From a virus: a stretch of DNA of 26,044 bases. Shown piece after piece: positions 22,835-26,044 of the stretch (positions within the stretch are counted from its first letter, which is position 1; every line of letters starts with the position of its first letter). The position numbers and the translations under genes are program-made. The notes under the pieces are model-generated. The model saw only the letters and a list, made by a program, of their open reading frames with translations. It had not been told where the DNA came from and did no database searches. The DNA lies in the IMG/VR virus record IMGVR_UViG_3300007963_000039, positions 1 to 26,044 of that record; one strand, 5' to 3'.

Positions 22835-24322
22835 TCAATAATAGTCTGCTTTACGCAAGTATGATAATTCGTCCATAGGAAAATCTGATTCCATTTGTAT
22901 AAAGCCTCCCTGCCTAAATCTCATTAAAGCTTGAGTAGCTGAGTCAACCAAGTCATCGTGGTCACCATGAGGGAATGAAGCAAACTGTTCAATCACTTCT
23001 TCTGCCCATCTAGTGCGTGGAGCATAGACATGCCCGCTAAAAAATAAATCAGATACTGAGTTTACTCTAGCAATCTTATCTTTACCCCTGCCTGGGCTGT
23101 ACTCCGACACGGGTATACCAATTCTTCTTAACTCAAAAATTAATGGTGTGCCAGCTGCTTTTGCTTCTACGACAAATGCATCAGGATCGTATTCTTTGTA
23201 CATCTCATAGGCACGAACCTTCAAGTCAGGAAACTCTAGACGTTCTTGCAGTGCATCCAATAAAATAATCCTAGCTTCTCCATCATCAGTATAAAATACA
23301 CCCCAAGTCGTACACGCACTGTAGTCAGCCGTTTCTTTTGCCAAGAATGCTGTGTCCCAAGATTGTATTACAAACTCGCAATCTGGTGGATCTTTCTCTG
23401 TCCACTCCTGCCACCATTCACGTTTGATGATCGCAGACTCTTCAGATGTAGGATCTTGCTGATACTGAGCACTCCACTTCGCAACAGGAAGCTCTGCTTT
23501 TAAAGATTCTAGCTGATCCAAAGGCCAGAACCCAGGCCACAATGGTTTACCACTCGGAAGTATGGCAGGCAGCTCGATCACTTCCCACTCATCACTACCA
23601 CCTCTTTCTACAGAAGCTTTGATGATATTGCCCGTCAAATCCTTTTTAGACCACCGGGTCATCACCAGGCAAATCGCTCCACCAGGCTGCAACCTCTGAC
23701 GAGGACCAGATGTGTACCACTCGTATGTCTTGTTATAAACCGCAGGATCATTAAGTGCAGCTTCTTGTTCGGAGTGCGGATCGTCTACAATGAGAATATC
23801 TGCACCTTTACCAGTTACAGCACCACCTACACCAATAGCAAAGTAATCCCCGTTCTTATTTGTGTTCCATCTTCCAGCTGCTTTAGAGTCGGTACTTAGC
23901 GAAACATCAGGAAATATGCTATGATAATCAGCAGAGCCTACAAGGTTACGGACTTTACGACCGAAGCCCACTGCAAGTTCTGCTGTGTGTGCAGTTTGAA
24001 TTACCTTACGATCAGGAAACTTACCGAGATACCAGGCAGGAAATAGATGAGATGCAAATTCTGACTTCGTATGACGAGGTGGCATGTTAATGATTAAACG
24101 CTTTAGATCACCACTCGCTATCCTATTGAAAGCATCTGCCATGACCCGATGGTGGTTCCCCTCAATAAAAGCAGGCCAGACAACTTTTACAAACTCCAGG
24201 AAGTCATCATGTGATGCAGCACGACCCTGTGCAGTCGATAGTTCGTCAAGTAACGCTAGTATCTCAACCTGCTCCTCTGGGGGCAGAGAGTCTAGTCGTT
24301 TAGTAACAGCAGCAATATCCAT
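22835..24322 (-). CDS. Terminase large subunit
   Basis: This 495-aa packaging motor cuts concatemeric DNA and pumps it into the head through the portal. The ATPase half has a Walker A-like P-P-R-H-T-K-S at residues 81-87, a Walker B I-L-I-V-D-D-P at 176-182 and T-R-W at 222-224 as likely coupling motif. The RNase H-like nuclease half has W-D-T (Asp 323), V-E-A-K (Glu 386) and H-D-D-L-V-D (Asp 456, 457, 460), the expected acidic triad. The Walker A lacks the first Gly of GxxxxGK[ST] but follows a common terminase variant. No clear ribosome site precedes the ATG: the 30 bases upstream are A/T-rich with GGTGAG too far away. No small terminase gene is recognisable nearby. The gene is first in the leftward block and its leader is structured. 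Confidence 0.93.
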   Translation of the reverse strand: MDIAAVTKRLDSLPPEEQVEILALLDELSTAQGRAASHDDFLEFVKVVWPAFIEGNHHRVMADAFNRIASGDLKRLIINMPPRHTKSEFASHLFPAWYLGKFPDRKVIQTAHTAELAVGFGRKVRNLVGSADYHSIFPDVSLSTDSKAAGRWNTNKNGDYFAIGVGGAVTGKGADILIVDDPHSEQEAALNDPAVYNKTYEWYTSGPRQRLQPGGAICLVMTRWSKKDLTGNIIKASVERGGSDEWEVIELPAILPSGKPLWPGFWPLDQLESLKAELPVAKWSAQYQQDPTSEESAIIKREWWQEWTEKDPPDCEFVIQSWDTAFLAKETADYSACTTWGVFYTDDGEARIILLDALQERLEFPDLKVRAYEMYKEYDPDAFVVEAKAAGTPLIFELRRIGIPVSEYSPGRGKDKIARVNSVSDLFFSGHVYAPRTRWAEEVIEQFASFPHGDHDDLVDSATQALMRFRQGGFIQMESDFPMDELSYLRKADYY

Positions 24323-24335
24323 TTTAAAAAATTAC

Positions 24336-24410
24336 AAAAAAAATCTCACCCTGGAAAGGTGGGGGGCTCTTTCTGAGAAATCAGGGGTACGGGGGCACCC
24401 CCCTAAAGAG
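24336..24410 (-). promoter_or_regulatory. Structured leader before the terminase gene
   Basis: In the minus-strand transcript, CTCTTT and AAAGAG (plus 24367-24372 and 24405-24410) can close a three-way junction. It encloses CTGA/TCAG (plus 24373-24384) and a G/C-run hairpin with GGGG/CCCC (24391-24402). A weak stem, CACC/GGTG at 24347-24361, follows, and then eight U residues (24336-24343). The order stem-then-U-run resembles a leaky terminator just before the start codon. The pairings are visible; the role is inferred. The plus strand could form the same outer stems. Confidence 0.45.
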
Positions 24411-24444
24411 ATCTGGGTATTAGATATTTTTCACCGACCTTTCT

Positions 24445-24473
24445 ATTATACTAGTCTAGTACTGTCTAGTCTA
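24445..24473 (-). promoter_or_regulatory. Candidate late promoter for the structural genes
   Basis: On the minus strand TAGACT (24468-24473) is separated by exactly 17 bases from a perfect TATAAT (24445-24450). The -35 element matches TTGACA at four of six positions. Transcription would begin near 24438 and run into the terminase gene about 115 bases later, through the structured leader. The -35 and spacer are covered by the nested palindromes. Confidence 0.5.
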
Positions 24474-24483
24474 GTACTAGACT
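24453..24483. promoter_or_regulatory. Nested palindromic operator-like repeats
   Basis: AGTCTAGTACT is directly repeated at 24453-24463 and 24468-24478, a 15-base offset, and the second copy belongs to a perfect 16-base palindrome, AGTCTAGTACTAGACT (24468-24483). Additional CTAG steps lie between. Such a structure over a promoter is typical of a repressor or activator binding site. The binding protein is not known. Confidence 0.55.
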
Positions 24484-24519
24484 TAAAACTATAGATAACT
24501 AAGAATAGATAGAATCTAG

Positions 24520-24882
24520 ATGTATCATAAAAACTTAGACGATACACACGATAATGTTTTTCCAAAGTTTAAAATAACTGAGGAAGAGAAAAGGGTTATT
24601 CGTAAAGCTGTAAAATCGTATAAAATTAATAAATTTAAAAATCAGGTCATCAGACAGGGAAAAGAAAGATGGTCTAGCAAACAATATTTAGAAAAATATC
24701 CAGACTACTTTGAACAACACGGGAAAAATAAGCTCAGGTCTAAGGGCAAGTCCCCAGGAGACATCCTAGATGATCACTTTGCAAAGATAGGCAAGCCTAC
24801 TGACTGTAAACGATGGTATAACTTAGCTAGATGTGTCATTGCAATAGGTGAATACGAGGAAGACTTGAAACCAGAGTCATAG
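24520..24882 (+). CDS. Basic hypothetical protein, first rightward gene
   Basis: This 120-aa protein opens the plus-strand genes. It starts MYHKNLDDTHDNVFPKFKIT and is rich in Lys: EEEKRVIRKAVKSYKINKFK, NQVIRQGKERWSSKQYLEKY and later KSPGDILDDHFAKIGKPTDC. Most of it looks helical, with no membrane segment. I do not recognise it. The upstream bases carry no clear ribosome site (AAGAATAGATAGAATCTAG). The gene is transcribed away from the terminase, with the palindromic element between them. A small basic helical protein beside the terminase could be a DNA-binding regulator or, less likely, a small terminase subunit; both are only guesses. Confidence 0.65.
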   Translation: MYHKNLDDTHDNVFPKFKITEEEKRVIRKAVKSYKINKFKNQVIRQGKERWSSKQYLEKYPDYFEQHGKNKLRSKGKSPGDILDDHFAKIGKPTDCKRWYNLARCVIAIGEYEEDLKPES

Positions 24883-24883
24883 G

Positions 24884-25048
24884 ATGAGCAAAACTGTATT
24901 TATTGTTTCGCCAGCTGCCGGTCGCGCCAATTACGGGGGGTGGGGGACGGGGTTCGGTTTCTGTTCGGTTTCGGTTTTTCTTCGGGGTACTCAATCGGCA
25001 GATTCCTGTCAAGACTTTCGGTTTTTCTTCGGGGTAGCCAGACATTAA
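24884..25048 (+). CDS. Doubtful 54-aa ORF over the repeat region
   Basis: ATG at 24884 follows the stop of the previous gene by one base, and the frame stays open for 54 codons (MSKTVFIVSPAAGRANYGGW, then many Gly, Phe and Arg). The only purine-rich sequence upstream (ATAGG) is too close to serve as a ribosome site. The reading frame overlies direct repeats in different frames, which is unlike a normal protein gene. Coupled translation cannot be excluded. I list it because the spacing is tight, but the repeats may be the real function here. Confidence 0.25.
   Translation: MSKTVFIVSPAAGRANYGGWGTGFGFCSVSVFLRGTQSADSCQDFRFFFGVARH
24951..25036 (+). repeat. TTCGGTTT-type direct repeats, including a 21-bp pair
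   Basis: A 21-base sequence is exactly repeated at 24969-24989 and 25016-25036 (47-base offset): TTTCGGTTTTTC-TTCGGGGTA. Shorter copies of TTCGGTTT begin near 24953 and 24964. Just upstream, at 24935-24952, are G-runs (GGGGGG, GGGGG, GGGG). Reiterated sites of this size resemble iterons or protein-binding arrays. Function unknown. Confidence 0.8.
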
Positions 25049-25329
25049 CTTTCTGTCAATAGCTAATAAGAATTTGCCCCAACACTTATCAGACAATAAG
25101 TCAAGGGCTAGGGTATCAATGTGATCTAAGATAGAAAAGAACGATTCTAAGAGCATTTATAGTCTGATTGGGGTAATGACATTGACCTGACCAACTTGGA
25201 TTAATAGGGACGATTTAGACCCCATTTGAGACCCTTTAAAAAGTGTAAAGTTCTAAGCTTTTGTATGGGTGCTATCATTCCTGACCCTACCTATAAACCC
25301 TTATTGTATAAGGCCTAACCTACTAGCCC

Positions 25330-25357
25330 TTGACCCTAAGCCTCTTTTCTATAGATT
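25330..25357 (+). promoter_or_regulatory. Candidate rightward promoter
   Basis: TTGACC (25330-25335, five of six to the consensus) is followed after 16 bases by TAGATT (25352-25357, four of six). It points toward the gene at 25544 and lies upstream of the terminator-like hairpins. Other weak TTGACC sites (25182) have poorer -10 partners. Confidence 0.3.
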
Positions 25358-25463
25358 TAGGGGCGTTATCGATGTAGGGTCATTCCTGATCTATGGCTTT
25401 TTTAGAGTCCTTCAGGGTAGACGATCCCACTTGCCTTAAAAGGGTATTGTAAGAGCATCAGCA

Positions 25464-25494
25464 CCCGACCCGTTGGGAATCGTGTTGTTTTTTA
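25464..25494 (+). terminator. Terminator-like hairpin in the leader of the 25544 gene
   Basis: CGACCC (25466-25471) pairs with GGG-AA-TCG (25475-25482) across a GTT loop and is followed by TGTTGTTTTTT. The layout is that of an intrinsic terminator. The right-hand strand can also pair with ACGATCCCA at 25421-25429, which would dissolve it. Confidence 0.5.
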
Positions 25495-25496
25495 TT

Positions 25497-25529
25497 GGTC
25501 ATGTTTGATTAAACATGGCCTCACTTTTT
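25497..25529 (+). terminator. Second stem-loop with T-run before the 25544 gene
   Basis: GGTCATGTTT (25497-25506) pairs with AAACATGGCC (25511-25520) over a GATT loop: ten pairs, one of them T-G. TCAC and then TTTTT follow. The T-run begins only 15 bases before the downstream ATG, so it may be an attenuator or an RNA-processing hairpin as well as a terminator. Confidence 0.55.
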
Positions 25530-25543
25530 CCAAGGAACTTATT

Positions 25544-26044
25544 ATGGCAAATTTTGCCACGATAGAAAAAGGTTCAAAGGTTCCCGCTCAAGACCTAGTA
25601 GATTCATTTAAGGGCATTGTTCAGGGCTCGTTTGGTATGGTTAAGGCTCAACAGTTGGCCTTGATCTCTTTTGTTTTAAAGGGTCTTAATGTTCAGACGG
25701 ATGCAGGTTCATCCACTAATAAATCGTATGGTCTCTTAGACCTATCTGAGGAAGCTAGAAAATCAGCTATCAAGGATATGGGTTTTCAAAAGATTTTCTC
25801 TAGTGTCCGTGTCCTGTGTTCTGAGGCTTTTCATGACTTGCAAGATAGCCAAGTGAAGATTGCTAAGAATCAATTTTCTCAAATGTTTGGGCCATGGCTT
25901 GCCATATCTCAAATAATCTACCTTGGTAGCAAGTCCCAAATTGCAGAGCTATCAAACGCCCTGCTTTATGGTCCTGAAGATAATTCAGGTAATGCTACTC
26001 CCGCCACGTTCTCAAACTTGGCTAGGGTAGCGAAGGCGATTCGG
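25544..26044 (+). CDS. Partial rightward gene of unknown function
   Basis: The frame opens at ATG 25544, with AAGGA about 8 bases upstream, and stays open for 167 codons to the right edge. The product starts MANFATIEKGSKVPAQDLVD and continues SFKGIVQGSFGMVKAQQLAL, ISFVLKGLNVQTDAG. A Cys-containing helix (KIFSSVRVLCSEAFHDLQDS) and a moderately hydrophobic part (MFGPWLAISQIIYLGSKSQI) follow. The C-terminus is missing. It is mostly helical and not obviously membrane-bound. I do not recognise the family. As the first gene after a long control region it is a candidate early gene, for example in host takeover or replication; nothing in the sequence proves this. Confidence 0.75.
   Translation, partial: MANFATIEKGSKVPAQDLVDSFKGIVQGSFGMVKAQQLALISFVLKGLNVQTDAGSSTNKSYGLLDLSEEARKSAIKDMGFQKIFSSVRVLCSEAFHDLQDSQVKIAKNQFSQMFGPWLAISQIIYLGSKSQIAELSNALLYGPEDNSGNATPATFSNLARVAKAIR

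Larger units (their letters stand above)
25049..25543. other. Hairpin-rich non-coding stretch before the 25544 gene
   Basis: No convincing gene was found in these 495 bases. Short inverted repeats are common: ACTTAT/ATAAGT at 25084-25101, CCTTAT/ATAAGG at 25299-25313, and the separated pair GACCCTAC (25283-25290) and GTAGGGTC (25374-25381). GACCCTA-type octamers and the decamer TCATTCCTGA recur. The region could be a control region, replication origin or both. Confidence 0.6.

Noticed and set aside
24836-25156. A 106-aa minus-strand frame across the repeat region
   Set aside because: It runs against the rightward genes, overlaps the end of the 120-aa gene, has no ribosome site and its middle is the translation of G-runs and direct repeats (many Pro, Arg and Thr).

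Overview
This window looks like part of the genome of a tailed, short-tailed (podovirus-type) bacteriophage, probably from an uncultured marine bacterium. The evidence is a closely packed head-and-tail gene set with a large terminase, portal, scaffold-like protein, HK97-type major capsid protein, P22 gp4-like adaptor and P22 gp10-like tail nozzle. The small beta-rich virion proteins and the tail fibre also resemble families I know from marine phages. The host cannot be told from the sequence. No integrase, CRISPR array, tRNA or insertion sequence was seen.

Layout. Positions 1-24322 are almost wholly coding on the minus strand, with genes joined by ATGA/TAATG overlaps or gaps of a few bases. 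Read in the direction of transcription (right to left), the order is: terminase large subunit, portal with a long coiled-coil tail, a 62-aa helical protein, a GroES-like co-chaperonin, scaffold-like protein, a 156-aa protein, a decoration-like protein and the major capsid protein. A strong intrinsic terminator follows the capsid gene. Next come two beta-rich virion proteins, small proteins, the gp4-like adaptor, connector proteins, two repeat-rich proteins and the tail fibre. After the fibre is a cluster of four small genes that resembles a lysis cassette and includes a tiny lipoprotein (8981-9115). The gp10-like nozzle follows, then two small proteins and three large low-complexity proteins that all carry a G-G-x-I-P-G-Y-x-x-G-G motif. 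The last of these runs off the left edge.

The right end (24323-26044) is different. A control region with a minus-strand promoter and nested palindromes separates the structural block from rightward genes. These are a basic 120-aa protein of unknown function, a doubtful 54-aa ORF rich in direct repeats, about 500 bases of hairpin-rich non-coding DNA, and an unrecognised gene from 25544 that leaves the window. Divergent early (right) and late (left) transcription is the simplest reading.

How the genes fit together. The co-chaperonin and scaffold would help the capsid protein fold and assemble, terminase packages DNA through the portal, and the gp4-like and gp10-like proteins close the head and form the tail tube. 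The fibre binds the host. The three G-G-x-I-P-G-Y proteins lie where P22-like phages encode proteins ejected into the cell, so an ejection or internal-virion role is a reasonable but unproved guess. The features most worth attention are this motif family, three repeated domains inserted in the nozzle, the unlisted lipoprotein, and the structured control regions at 24336-24483 and 25421-25529.
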